Numbered from the stretch's first letter, positions 10,817 through 22,322 are shown. The stretch: DNA of 64,000 nt from Sphaerulina vaccinii (GCA_022570795.1 JAKUDP010000006.1:1426001-1490000), one strand, 5' to 3'. Numbers and translations: made by a program. Notes: generated from the letters alone by a model not told the origin.

Positions 10817-13350
10817 TAGTTGCTAACTTAATTAGTATTTTGCTACTACGTTTGCTAGGCGTAGGCAATTAATTAAGTATATATATAGCTATATATATAT
10901 ACTTAGGCTAGAGTTTAATACTAAGGTTGCTTTATTATACGAGGCAACGTATAGTATCGATTAGTTGTTTGCTATATATTTTGGCTAGCAATTAGTAATA
11001 GCCTTTCTTTGTAGCTAGTATCTACTAAATATTCTTATTTCTTAATATAGTTTCGAAGTACTTAGTTATTATCCCTTAAGGATTAATTAGTATAGAATCT
11101 ATATTAGTACTAAGCTATATAATAATACAATCTATTAAGTTAGCTAATTAAATAACTCTTATAATTATATTAGTAAGTATCTCGCCTTTTTTAAATATAG
11201 TAGCTTCTACAAACTCTAATAATATTATAAGGTCTATAAGGTAAAGTATATATTTAGAGCCGTTATATACCTCTATAAAGAAGTAGGTATCTATAATAAT
11301 ATAGCCGAAAAGTGTTGTTTCTTATAATTATTTAATATATAAGTAAATATATATACTTTTACTAGTAGCGCAAACTTTATAGTTTTCTATTTATAGCTTA
11401 TCTAAGTCCTTCTCTATATCCTCTATAACCTCTATACTAAGAACGTGCTTATAGAACTCTTTTAACCTCTCTTTGCCTATATAACTAAGTATTATATACT
11501 ATTACCTTATAGTAAGTTGCCTTAGTATACAAGCTTTTAAGCTCGTACCTATAGGCCTATAGAAGTTAGTAGAGGCTTTAGACTAGTATAAGAAGAGTAT
11601 AAGTAGTAGGTTCGGTAGAGGTAAGGTTAGAGTAACTAGTATATATATACTATTTTGTTCTTAAAAGTTTATAAATATTATCTATACTATAATATTATAT
11701 AGAGCCGGCATAATTGTAGCAAGGTAGAGTATGTTATTATTAGGCTTATAAAGCCTTGCGATAAAGGTATCTTAGTTAGTAGCCTTGTCGCGTCGATAGA
11801 GTAAGTTCTTAAAGCTATACTACTATAGACTAGATTTCTTAAGAATATAGTAAGCTACGATATTTATATAAAAGCCTAGTATATAGGCAACGTCGTGCAA
11901 TATAAGTATTACTAGACTAATATCTAGTATATAGTTACTATAAGTAATAACCTTAAATATAGTAGTGCCGGCTCGAATAGCCGTACCTCGGACTATATAA
12001 TATAGTTGAAATGCGGCTTTTAAATAATAGTTAATAATATATATATTTATATAGCTATCGTAGGCCTATATATTAGTAGTATCTATAGATATATATTCTA
12101 TATAGTGCACTATATAAACAAGTATAGTATAACTATAACTACTATCTTAGCTATTATTATAAAGTATATTAATTACTAGTTTCGGTATCGATATAGTACT
12201 CGGTATACTAATATTGCTAGCTAAGAACTTATTATACTTAGTATTATTAGAGAACTTCTTTTTTATATTAGTAAGAAAGTTACTATTTTCCTTAAGCTTA
12301 GTAAAGTAGTTCTTAAAGTATTTTTTAAACTTAGAGTTACAATTCTTAGCTATAGGCCGTTTCTTTAGATTAGTAATAGTATATATAGCTAATATTATAT
12401 AGTTGTCTACCTTAGGCTTACTAGTAAGATATATATACCTCTTGCTTCTTTTATTATTATATATACTACTTAGAGGTAGTAGAGGAGGTATATTCGAGTT
12501 AGTATTATCCTCTAAGTTAAAGTTACTAAATATAGTATTTATACTATATAAATATAGGCTCGGTAGCTTGCAATTTATATTAATCTAGTAGCTTACTACC
12601 TTAGTTAATAACTAAGTAGTAGAGCTATTATTACTATAGATCTTTCTATATATAGTAGTTATAGTAGAGTAGTTACTTTTAGTAATAGTACTAATAAACT
12701 TAGATAGTAGTTTATTAGTATTACTATACTTAACTACCTATATATATAGTTTAAGTAATAGCTATATATTAGCCTAATTCTTACTAGATATATAGCCTTT
12801 TTAACTAAGTTCTAGTATATATAATCTCGCCGAGTATATTTCCTTACTATAGCGTTCTATAGGTTTATATATCTCTATAAATAGTATATACTTGTTATAT
12901 AATATTGCCTTATTTATAAGTCTTATCTTATAGGTATTATTAGCTAAATTGTTAAAATACTAAATAAAGTATATATATATATTATTAAATTTGTTAAAGT
13001 CGGCTTGTCTATATACTACTACCTTATACTTTATATCTATAATAAACCTCTATTCTTAAGTTATCTTAGACTTATTTTCTATAACTATTAGATACTTAGA
13101 GTCTTTTATAGGCTCTAGTTATATATTAGCGCTATTAGAGTTAATATATTACTAAATCTATAGGGCTATTATAAATTGCTTTGTTTAGTTATTCCAATTA
13201 TTCTAATTCTCTATCTTATAGTACACCTTCTTTATAAGTATAGTACCTACTATCTAAAGTATTAATATAGTTATAGAGAAGTTAGTAGTAGTATTCGAGT
13301 TATTTTATAATTCTAAAAGTAAAGAATCGGGGTCGGATTATATATATTCC

Positions 13351-13361
13351 GGGCTTATAAC
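13351..13361 (-). other. Primer-binding site matching the tRNA-iMet anticodon arm
   Basis: Immediately inside the 5' LTR the plus strand reads gggcttataac. With one RIP C-to-T change this is gggctcataac, the anticodon stem-loop of fungal initiator tRNA-Met. The element would thus prime from an internal (half-tRNA) site, as described for Drosophila copia, not from the tRNA 3' end. Confidence 0.72.
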
Positions 13362-13584
13362 TAATGCGAGGTAGTCGGTTATATAATTACTTAGCAATTT
13401 TATAAATATTAGAATATATAGATTAGATTGTGTAGGAGTTAACAACTAATAGTTCTAAGCAATCTATAGTGCGTTCTATATACTAAATTGCTCGCCAAGA
13501 TCTGAGAAATCTCTGCACAAGCCTAGAGGGCTAGTTTCTCGTATTCTTGGCTTATATTCGGTGTTTTCGGCTATCCGCGCAACA
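13362..13584 (-). repeat. 5' LTR of the copia element (right copy)
   Basis: 223 bp matching the left LTR. On the element strand it begins TGTTGCGCGGATAG at 13584. Its outer half (about 13500-13584) keeps ancestral C/G, while its inner half (13362 to about 13470) is mutated, the mirror image of the left LTR. Confidence 0.92.
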
Positions 13585-13589
13585 TGAGA
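13585..13589. repeat. Right target-site duplication TGAGA
   Basis: Exact copy of 7624-7628 directly outside the right LTR. Confidence 0.88.
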
Positions 13590-16500
13590 ACTCACAATCA
13601 CGACCTTCCAAGCCTGGTCGATCACCAGTAAGGATTGCTCGACCAGAGACCTTGAAAGCCGAGCTGCCGAACTACAACCAGGCATGTCAAAGACTAGCAT
13701 TATGAATCGAAGCGTGCATGCTCGTGCAAGACCAGTCGTATGGCAGTCATCATCTCGCTACAACTTCGCTCGCTGTCTGCACTGTTCGTCTCGCTGTCAT
13801 GGACACCGACATGCAATATGGCGATATTGATGAAGTGCGTGTTCTTGATACTATCATGAGCAAAGCAGCAGCACGAGCACATGCCGTTCCGGTGACCTCG
13901 ATGGCGACTAGAAGGGTCCATCGCGTATTGTCTTCGTTCGGCACTACGGGATCAGCATCACACCCGCGAGCCAACTTCGCGGCACTGCTTAGTGCCTTGC
14001 TCCACAAAGTGCTTCACCTTGGAGGACAGCCTCGAAGGTTGATGACAGAAGTTGATGTGATAGAGCCTCATTCTGCAAGCAGCGGCACCGCATGCGATGC
14101 CAGCAATCACCACACTCAGACTCGTAGACGAAAGCAGTAAACTTCGATACGCAGCTCTTCCTTGCGGATGAAGGCATCCTCCTTCCTGATGCATACCACT
14201 ACACTGCGCCTTGGCTCTATCCCGTGCGTACCTGCGGTCATACCTGCAGCATGCATGTCACCACTTGGAGATCGAGACGCAGTGGTTGTCTGGAACTTTG
14301 GTCCAGCTGCTGGCGCGTTGAAGCTGACAGAGGCAGCTGTAGTCGCAGCATCCAGACTTTCCACCTCGCACGCGGAAGGTCTCTCCAGGTGGCGAGACGT
14401 CGTTGATCTGTACCCAACGATTTGCAGCAGGTCGAAGTCCATCATTCGCCACATGGTGCGGCGCACTCCAACGTCTCGCTTGAATACATCCGAATGCCCT
14501 GAGTTTCGGACCGGCGGCATCACTCGCGGCGTCGAGGTGACAATTGTGAGTAATTTCTGGCGACATGCGCTGAAGACTTGCAGACATCGTTATATTGGCG
14601 TTGGCCAGACTGGAGTGATATCTTAAATGTTTGAGGTGGAAGTGATACTCCAGCATAGACTGCTGGTCACCTCGATCGTTTCTTCAACAGTGTGAGCCGC
14701 CGGGGAAATATGCCGTAGAACGCCATCCGCTCAGACAGTGAAGCACGAGTCATGGGAGACAACGGCGAAGTCCTCGATTGTCCTCAGCATGGTCCAATCA
14801 GTCAATGGCTTTGCCCTTCAAGATATTCTGCGGATATCTATGCACTCAGGATGGGCAGAGCACATAGCGAGCTGAAGGTCGAGTGACTATTGGCTGGATT
14901 GAGACCTAAGTCGATGTTCAGCCTTCGCTAATTCTTTCGTAGAGAGCAGGAGAACCGCTGCAGTGGCTCGGTTGTTTCATTATCTGGTCCACAACGAGAG
15001 ACGTTCCTGTCTCTCCCATCGATCCTGTGTTCTCCAGAAGGGTCAAAAGACCCTCTTCATGTTCTTAGGTTTCTGGATGTTTGCAGTTGCGAGCAGTTGC
15101 GAGCCGCATGGACGTTCAATATCGCCAATACCTTTCGTTTGGTCCAGAGTGCCAGTTGCGATGGCTTGGTCATGTCGTTAGTTGGCAAGGTGACAGGCGT
15201 AATTGCTCGCTCGAAGCCAGCTTGTCCTGGCTGAAGAAGGAAGGTATGAGCGAAGTCATTAAGCGCCTTCACAGTTTACAGACCCAGGCGCAATGCATGC
15301 CCGGAACATTCTTGTGGTACTGCAGTTGTGAGAGCTTGTCGTTCATCCAGGACGGATACACATATCCAATCGAGGGCACTCACACCAAACACGCACGAAC
15401 TGCTCAACCTTGAACATGTCGTCTGTCCTGGTACACGAACGGCAATCAATACCCACTAAACGTATCAAAGTGTTCGCAGCCAACACCTTCAACCAGCATC
15501 GAATGAGCAGTCATCGATGTCGTTCCAATACTCGATTGACGGTTGTCTTCGCTAGCCTGGATGGGACAAAAGTCGTGGGTACGTCTGCACTCTGCATAAG
15601 TGCCAGTCAAAAGGTTGGTTCATCAAAGGATAGCCAAGTGCCAGGCTCCAGGGACTGTGACTTGTGCCTGAATTTCCATACCACGCGAAGCACGTCATGA
15701 CCAGCGGCTGTGTGGACGGATGGACTTCCAGACAAGCAGGTCTGGGGCCAGGTAGGAAGCAGGTCAGACCTATCGTGCGTGGTTGTTTGTGTGAAGAACA
15801 ACAGGTCGAGTTTATCGCAGGGGGGCCGTTGCACTTTATCGACCGCGTGTCATCGGGATCCTGAGAGGTCTGTAGGCTGTAGCCATGCTGTGTTGGGCTT
15901 CTTTGCATCGCGCCGTCGCCGTCCAAGAATTCAATGATAGCCTAGGATCCAGAGTTCGAGTAGGCCAGTTCCCCATGTTCTTTCGACTGCCTTCAATAAA
16001 GCTAAGCCATCTTCGCATAGCATCTCCTCGCGAGCCACTCGTGTCATCGTTTGTGTCGGCGTTTGGATTCAGAAGATGGAGAGGGAGGACCGGCAGCTAT
16101 ATTCTATAGTGTCTTCGTCCCCTTTTCCAGCACGAACCACGAACCATTTCCGGCTGAAAAGCTGAGAAATGAGTTGGGAAGAGCGGTTCTTGGATGCGCC
16201 TGTGGTGTGCAGTGTTGGTCCAGGATATGCCTGCGAATAAGGGAAGAAGACAGCCGCGAGCACAAGCGCGACAAATGCGGACGCGCTTAAGAACATCATA
16301 CTTCTTTGACAGCTGAACACTATCGTGGTGTTCATGCAGTCGCGTGTCAAGCTTGCAGCCTTAGTATAAGGCGTTAAGAAGATTTCATGCGCAACATTGT
16401 CTATGCAATAGCATGATCCTCATATTGACAACAACCAAGTTCTAAGGTCCGGATCCGGATCGGCTGCTAGTCTGAGTCGCACGATAGCCGCTGAGATATG

Positions 16501-16976
16501 GAACACAAGAATGTCTGGCACGACGCATAAATGCCCGGTTTGCGATTCGATCGCGGAAAAAGATCGATGTACGAGCTGGCGAATTGTCTGCGATCCATCA
16601 GCATAGTGTGTGCTGTTTCGAGTCTTGATTATCCTGTGATCATCGAACTTCTGCTTCAGCCTCGTGGCGGTGCTTCTTTCTTGTTTCAGAGTTGACTGAT
16701 TGAAGGTTAGCACGTCCGGCAGACAACTCATGGGCTCCGGCACGACTCTGCACGGCACAAGCCAGATGATGGCAAATATCAGAGTCGCGTCCTTGGTCTT
16801 GCGCGTTCTCGCGACGTGATGTTGAAATAGAACAGATCTTAATACCTGCACGATGATGGAGAGGAAGTCGCAGAACCGGCTAATGGAGAAATCTTAGCGC
16901 CGGTTACATCCGCTGGACTCTTGATTTCTGCTTGACTCGCGCTGGTGAGCACAACAACATCTTCAACAGAATCAGC
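13590..16976. other. Intergenic, 3.4 kb, normal composition, one weak small-ORF candidate
   Basis: Base composition returns to normal immediately after the target duplication. Frames of 120-155 codons (13718-14140, 14162-14626, 15552-15926, 16420-16851) overlap frames on the other strand and show no domain or convincing coding bias, so I do not call them. The only candidate entered separately is the signal-peptide-like frame at 16069-16299. The right end holds the SPP2 promoter. Confidence 0.5.
16069..16299 (-). CDS. Candidate small secreted protein (76 aa), weak
   Basis: From the ATG at 16299 the frame begins MMFLSASAFVALVLAAVFF, a hydrophobic core followed by PYSQA and then YPGP, a good signal-peptide layout with cleavage after SQA. 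The mature part would be about 52 residues with a single cysteine, so no disulfide framework is visible. It lies 2.5 kb from the retrotransposon in gene-poor sequence, a setting where fungal effector genes often occur, but a short random frame can look like this. No homology recognised; an upstream in-frame ATG at 16350 is less likely because it would bury the signal. Confidence 0.25.
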   Translation of the reverse strand: MMFLSASAFVALVLAAVFFPYSQAYPGPTLHTTGASKNRSSQLISQLFSRKWFVVRAGKGDEDTIEYSCRSSLSIF

Positions 16977-18278
16977 ATGAGTGGTAGCAAGATATCGCTG
17001 TCGCTGGGTGGCGTGCGAAAACTACCACCGCCTACAAATGGAGTCAAGCGATCGCGCGCAGCACTGCACGACGAGGATGACGAAGGCGAGACAAATGGCA
17101 AAGTGCAGACCGTGTCGCATTTTGATGCAGCAGCCGGCGGCGCTGTTGATGCGAGCAGGAAGAAGGAGGAGAAAGGGCCTCTATTGATCGCACCTCAAGC
17201 GAACCGAGATTGGCGCGACAAGGCAAGTCAGCGCAAGCGTCAGAAGAGCGGGCTTCCTGAAAACCAGAATGGAAGTCGCGCAGATCTGGATGCGAGGATG
17301 AGAGACGTGGAGGCCAAGGCAGAGGCGAGCAAGCCCAAGTTTGGTCTCAATACTTACAAGAAAGGTGGCGATGCAGAGGATGAGGATATGGAAGGAACCG
17401 GAGATCTTCCCAGTCAGAACGACCTCCAGTCAACTCACAGCCAAGACGTCGAGGAGAAACTCGAGCCAGCGAAAGCCAGGACGGACGATGAACTTGCAAT
17501 GGATGCGCTGCTTGGGAAGACGACCACAGATAAGACCTTGGTAATCGAAGGCAACAATGCACCCATGACCGAGGAGGATGCCTTCGATCACGACATCGCT
17601 TCTGCTCCTGATATGGCTACCTTGGATGACTATGCGCGTGTGCCTGTCGAGCAATTCGGAGCAGCGCTGCTACGAGGAATGGGCTGGAAAGATGGGGAGG
17701 GCATAGGCAGTCAGAAAGGCAAAAGACTGGCAAAGGATACTGGCAAGCTGCCAGAGCGCCGAGCAGCCTTGCTCGGCATTGGAGCCAAGGAAAATGCTGC
17801 CATAGCACAAGAGATGGGAGCATGGGGCACGGCGTCCCGCGGCAAAGATGCCAAAGTCTACAATCCTGTCTTGATTCGTGATAAGAAGACCGGCAAGACT
17901 TATACGGAGGAGGAACTGGAAAAGAAGAAGCAGGATGATGAGCGGCGGAAGTACGAGATGGAGTTCGAGCAGAAGGAGAAGGATCGCAAGCATAGAGACG
18001 ATGATCACCACCGGCGGCGCGATACATCGAGGGAGCGTAGGCACGGCAAGGACGACCGACGGGATCATGACAGAAGCCATCGCGAAAAAGACTCCGACAG
18101 TGAAGAAGAGTATCGCCGCCGGAAAGAGAAGGAGCGACGCAGGAAGCGTGAACGTGATGAGGACCGCGATCGAGACTCGCGAAGACACAGAGATCGCGAC
18201 GACAGCGGCCGGGACAGACATCATGAACGAAGTGGTCGAGACCGCGATCGTGAACGGGAGAGAGACCGTAGAAGATAG
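16977..18278 (+). CDS. SPP2: Pre-mRNA-splicing factor Spp2 (G-patch protein)
   Basis: 433 residues from the ATG at 16977, starting MSGSKISLSLGG; the open frame extends 15 codons upstream without an ATG. The diagnostic block is at about residues 222-245, VPVEQFGAALLRGMGW followed by a G-patch-type DGEGIG, the Spp2/GPKOW family core. A MDALLGK motif precedes it. The C-terminal 130 residues are a highly charged RD/RE/RS-rich tail, as in many splicing factors. Spp2 binds and activates the DEAH helicase Prp2 before the first catalytic step of splicing, in the nucleus. The longest other frames here are antisense shadows. No intron is needed. Confidence 0.88.
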   Translation: MSGSKISLSLGGVRKLPPPTNGVKRSRAALHDEDDEGETNGKVQTVSHFDAAAGGAVDASRKKEEKGPLLIAPQANRDWRDKASQRKRQKSGLPENQNGSRADLDARMRDVEAKAEASKPKFGLNTYKKGGDAEDEDMEGTGDLPSQNDLQSTHSQDVEEKLEPAKARTDDELAMDALLGKTTTDKTLVIEGNNAPMTEEDAFDHDIASAPDMATLDDYARVPVEQFGAALLRGMGWKDGEGIGSQKGKRLAKDTGKLPERRAALLGIGAKENAAIAQEMGAWGTASRGKDAKVYNPVLIRDKKTGKTYTEEELEKKKQDDERRKYEMEFEQKEKDRKHRDDDHHRRRDTSRERRHGKDDRRDHDRSHREKDSDSEEEYRRRKEKERRRKRERDEDRDRDSRRHRDRDDSGRDRHHERSGRDRDRERERDRRR

Positions 18279-19886
18279 CCACGGAATGGACAACGCTGAC
18301 AGATGTCTAGATCTGACGCCCACATTGTTGCATCGAGCCCATGCCACGCTTCTCAACACCCAGTTCACACCATGCTCTGGTCGCCTACACATCCCCTTCT
18401 CGAATTACATATGGACTCTAGAACACAGACTTCCGTTTGCGCTTGTAGCATGCTACACAAGCCACGCGAAGGCCATGTGTAGTGTCATTCAAGAACGCCA
18501 GTCCACTACCCACCCACCCAATCCGGCCTCTATATCGGTCAGATGATACGAGAGTCGACGATGATACGACGTCAGCGTGGTCCGCAGCGGCAGTAGTATT
18601 CAAGAAGTGGAATGTCACGGCCTTCCACGATGGATGCCGTGACTGCCCGCCCTCGGACTTGCAGCCAAGTCCATCAGTTTTGAAGCAGGAGTCAAAGTCC
18701 CGAGCACCAAAATCGACGTCTTCACGTCCCGCAGCTTTCTTCAAGGCCGCACAATTGGGACGACGCTAGAATTATTCTCACTCGGCGAAGTGCAACTTGA
18801 CTTTGCACTTTACGCCGTGGTGTTGCACGTAAGTTTGATGGTGTCCGGCGCTATGTGCCGAGCTCACTCTTGGTGCCGTTTCACCATCAAAGGCGCACCG
18901 ACCAAGGCACATGCAGGTACAACGCGTGGTTTCATTGCACTACTTTTGACTGCATACTACTGTAGGTACAGAGAGACGGTTGCATTCGCTCATGCACACT
19001 TCAGCAGGTTATTCTTGACTGCAAATGGGGCTTGCAACTCCTGCAGACCGCATGAGCTTGCAAGCACATGATGAAGAATGCGAAAGGACCGAGGATGTCA
19101 AAGCCAGCCGCGTCAACGCGGAAGAATGGAGTTCGGCGATGATGCTGCGATACGTAACGGCAAAAGGATGGTTGTGAGCACCAAAAGCACAATGTTGTGA
19201 CGTGGTCAGAACTATCCTCGGTGTTGTGATAATGCGTTCACACGTTCGATCGACGGGTCTGCAACCCACTGCTAACGGTGTGTGTGAATCGCAGCCAGTT
19301 CAACACTGATGGCTGTATTCATGGTACAGTGGCAGGCCGTATTCATGGTACGGTGGCAGGCCGATGCAACTCGGCCTTTGCCAGTGTCGATGGGCAGCGT
19401 TGTGCACTGGCAAGACCAAATTCACTCATGCGCTGGCTTCACGGTCGATTTGAGCAAAAGAGCAGCAGATGCTCTTGCCATGCCACTTATCACGCTAACT
19501 GGAGCAGATATATCGTGCTAGCCACGCTGTACAACCTCCTTCGCATGCAGTCTCGACGCAGTGGCACACTGCCAAAGGTCTCAAGATGGTGACAAAGGCT
19601 CATCTTGGGATTATGTCCATATGCGTCAACATCTGGCTCGTTGTCCTCCAGGGAGGTACTTCGCTTTCACTGGCATTATGTTTCCGCTCGACGAAGGCCA
19701 GGCCAACACAATGGCAGAGCATCCAGCTGGCGAACAAAGGCACACAGTCGAAGTATGGCCGCATGCGTCGATATTGCGAGCTTTGTTGTTCTCAGAGGTA
19801 TTGCATCCACGATGCTGCTGCTCTATGATGCGCTCCAGCACTGCTGCGATTGATACACTCGTTTCGCACGAGCCTTTGACGCAGAG
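18279..19886. other. Intergenic, 1.6 kb, short tandem repeat only
   Basis: Contains the 3' region of SPP2 and the promoter of the RING gene. Short frames on both strands have no recognisable content. A 24-bp unit is tandemly duplicated at 19315-19362. I see nothing else. Confidence 0.55.
19315..19362. repeat. Two-copy 24-bp tandem repeat
   Basis: Two adjacent units beginning gtattcatggtac and ending ggcaggcc, differing at one base (a/g at unit position 14). A simple local duplication. Confidence 0.85.
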
Positions 19887-21761
19887 ATGGCGGGAACGTG
19901 CTTTGCACCCGACAGGGTATTAAGCAAAACGGCGCCTTTCGAAGGTTTCAATCACCACATAAACCAGCGCCTCTTCAATCTCATAGACGGCGCACGAAGA
20001 AAAGACTTCAATCGTCCCAACGGACCTCACGACAACGCCTTCGGTCCCTATCATGAGTTCAGTGTTGTCTATCCCGCTCTACAACTTCTTCGGCCTAAAC
20101 ACCTCGTTGATGGGGTCTCTGTGACCAACGAGATCATCCGCGAAATCGTACCAGACTGCAGTGGCGAGTACAACCCTTTAGATCGTCTGATCGAAGACGA
20201 CGCCGTGGCGGTGAATGCTGGACGAGACACCGTCTCAGCGAATGGCTTCGAGAGCCGGTTTCGGGCATATTCCAGCATCGTGGCACAGGCTCAAGTCATC
20301 GCGAATGGGTTCCCTACTACGAATGTTGAAACCATGATCAATGCATGTCAGGATATCCCAGGCTCTACGAAGATCCAGGTGACAACATACCGGCTGGCAA
20401 CCGACCGAGTAGGCATCCTTAGGGCTACAGTCCGGGTCGAAACCACTATACGAGGGCCTCAAGGCTCGGGTACTGCGGCTCCTATCTGGGAGTTCGATAA
20501 CATCCTCGCAGGACCTTCTGTTCACCCTCTAGAAGATCTCATAAGTGATCGAATGCGCGCAAGTCACAAATGGTCGCATGATCTCTATGACCTCCTCCAT
20601 GGCCACACTCGCAGAGCCATGAAGCACCGACTACTCAACTACGACAATGCCTGGCGGACCATGAATGATTACGATGATATGAGGGACCCCACCAGATGGC
20701 AGATCGAAGATCGTATGCGTGACGACTACCGATTTCGACCAAAGCGACAGCCAGGTTATGCTAGTGTGCTGGGCAATCTCTTCACTGTCCCAACGCTTGC
20801 GATGATTGCTGCGAAAGATGTAGAAGACCGCAGCTGTATCATCTGTGATGATGCCTTCAATCTGGGCCCAAACAACACCTTGCCAATGAACGCGGTCACT
20901 TTGCCATGTCCTGGCAGCCATCTCTGTTGCAGAGCGTGCGTCATGGGCATCTGCGAGGCCATGGGACCAGAGACAGCTTGTTGTCCGACATGCGGAAACT
21001 TCGGCAGATTCTTCAATGCAGACCAGGTGAAGCTGCTCAAGTATAATGTCGATACCAACGACGACTTCCGGCTGGACGTAAGGTTCCAGCAATGGGAGGA
21101 GGTACAACGTTCCTTCGCCGACTTGGACAAGTACCTCACTGACTCCGACCAATTGCATACCGACGGAAATACAGAAATCAGAAATTGGGATGCAACCTTC
21201 ATCTATCGTCTTCCTGATATGTTCATGGATATTTGGGCCGACATGATCGAAGCTGATGCTTTATATCCTGAGCACGAAGACCATGATCCTATCCTCTTTC
21301 CTGAATTTGAGCGTGTGGTCAGAACTGTCGCTTCCTCCTTAAAGCGGAATCGAAACGCAGGGAGCACAATCAAAGAATTCTACATTTGGTTGAAGAGGGA
21401 AATAGATGATGAGTTCTTGAGACAGCTTATTAGTAGTGGCGGCGATGTCCCATTCTCAGGAACAACGGATGTCCAGCAAGCTGCTGCTGGCAGTGAAGAG
21501 GCTCGGAACAGGATTGGTCTTTATAGGCCCGGTTTGGAAGAGTTTGTCACAAGGAGTCTGAACCGGACTTTGCAGTTCTTTCGTATGAGACTATGTTATT
21601 GTGGGGTTACTGATCATTCTCAGGTTCCAAAATTGGGTGAAGCTGGTCTGCTTGCGAATCGCAAGCACAATCATGGAGGGAGTGGAGGGAGTGGAGGGAG
21701 ATTGTTCTATAATCTTAGTGTGTATGAGTGGATACAGTACTTATTTTATCCTCAGTCATAG
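19887..21761 (+). CDS. RING-HC domain protein of unknown function (624 aa)
   Basis: Single open exon from ATG 19887 to TAG 21761. A RING finger starts at Cys317: CIIC, then about 22 residues, C-P-G-S-H-L-C-C-R-A-C, then CCPTCG. This fits C3HC4 spacing (C-x2-C, C-x3-H-x2-C-x2-C, C-x2-C), so the protein is probably an E3 ubiquitin ligase or adaptor. The roughly 310 residues before and 260 after the RING have no domain I recognise. The tail has a short GGSGGSGG run encoded by a local 9-bp repeat. No transmembrane segment is evident. The start is the first ATG in a frame preceded by many stops in other frames; a short upstream exon cannot be excluded. Confidence 0.78.
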   Translation: MAGTCFAPDRVLSKTAPFEGFNHHINQRLFNLIDGARRKDFNRPNGPHDNAFGPYHEFSVVYPALQLLRPKHLVDGVSVTNEIIREIVPDCSGEYNPLDRLIEDDAVAVNAGRDTVSANGFESRFRAYSSIVAQAQVIANGFPTTNVETMINACQDIPGSTKIQVTTYRLATDRVGILRATVRVETTIRGPQGSGTAAPIWEFDNILAGPSVHPLEDLISDRMRASHKWSHDLYDLLHGHTRRAMKHRLLNYDNAWRTMNDYDDMRDPTRWQIEDRMRDDYRFRPKRQPGYASVLGNLFTVPTLAMIAAKDVEDRSCIICDDAFNLGPNNTLPMNAVTLPCPGSHLCCRACVMGICEAMGPETACCPTCGNFGRFFNADQVKLLKYNVDTNDDFRLDVRFQQWEEVQRSFADLDKYLTDSDQLHTDGNTEIRNWDATFIYRLPDMFMDIWADMIEADALYPEHEDHDPILFPEFERVVRTVASSLKRNRNAGSTIKEFYIWLKREIDDEFLRQLISSGGDVPFSGTTDVQQAAAGSEEARNRIGLYRPGLEEFVTRSLNRTLQFFRMRLCYCGVTDHSQVPKLGEAGLLANRKHNHGGSGGSGGRLFYNLSVYEWIQYLFYPQS

Positions 21762-22322
21762 ATAGCTAAACGAAGTATTTGGTTTCGGTGCCACGTTACT
21801 GTACTGTACTTTCCAGAGACGATATGAGCCGTTCAGTCTGTTGTGTATCCACTATACATGCAAAATAAGTGTAGCCTGCTGCTACGAACTCGTGGCAAGC
21901 GATCGAAGCTCGAATCCTTGTGACCCACGTCGAAACTATCTCTGGAGTCTCGCGAAGACCATGAGGTTGGAGTCCTAGTCAGAGCACGTCGTCATTTGAC
22001 CCAGTATCCTGAGAGCATCTTCAACGTACAGTTCCCTGCGACTAGAAGCGATAGAAGAGGAGAGGAGGACAGTCTTGACTTCTTAGGGTTGCCCCAAACC
22101 CCTGGGACGTCGTATGTGATCTCGTCACATTGGTCGAGGTGACGGGAAGAAACAGAGTAGTGGAGATAGACGTATGAAGGCACGATTGTTCTGTGATAGA
22201 AGTAGTAGAAGTCACTCTGATATTGATTTGTGTATACCTATGTCCAGCTGCAGGGGCATATCCTCGCCGCCACGTCGCTGCCCTCCAGCCTTCCCCAATA
22301 AACTTCCTTATGCTTAATATCA
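21762..22322. other. Convergent 3' intergenic space, 0.56 kb
   Basis: Lies between the stop codons of the RING gene (plus) and the membrane-protein gene (minus). No coding or structural signal seen. Confidence 0.55.

Larger units (their letters stand above)
7629..13584 (-). mobile_element. Complete RIP-degenerated Ty1/copia LTR retrotransposon (5956 bp)
   Basis: The element is bounded by two long direct repeats (7629-7852 and 13362-13584) and flanked by an exact 5-bp TGAGA duplication. Read on the minus strand it has the copia order: 5' LTR (right), primer-binding site at 13361-13351, an integrase C-terminal remnant near 10.8-10.6 kb, reverse transcriptase near 9.35-9.0 kb, polypurine tract at 7861-7855 and 3' LTR (left). 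Integrase before RT identifies Ty1/copia rather than Ty3/gypsy. The interior is extremely AT-rich; CA and TG dinucleotides are almost absent while TA is in great excess and CG survives, the footprint of repeat-induced point mutation at CpA. Every coding frame is broken, so the element is dead. A 61-codon frame at 12403-12588 is chance. Confidence 0.93.

Noticed and set aside
12403..12588. 61-codon frame inside the retrotransposon
   Set aside because: Leu/Ile/Tyr-rich product of RIP-driven AT content, opposite to the element's coding strand.
7629..13584. Ty3/gypsy or DNA transposon
   Set aside because: Integrase lies upstream of RT on the element strand, and LTRs with a 5-bp target duplication are present; terminal inverted repeats are absent.
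17617..18392. Long minus-strand frames over the SPP2 3' half
   Set aside because: Antisense of the charged RD/RE repeat tail, which keeps the opposite strand open.
18790..19071. 93-codon frame with a hydrophobic N-terminus
   Set aside because: No ATG at the start; the signal-like part depends on a GTG start.
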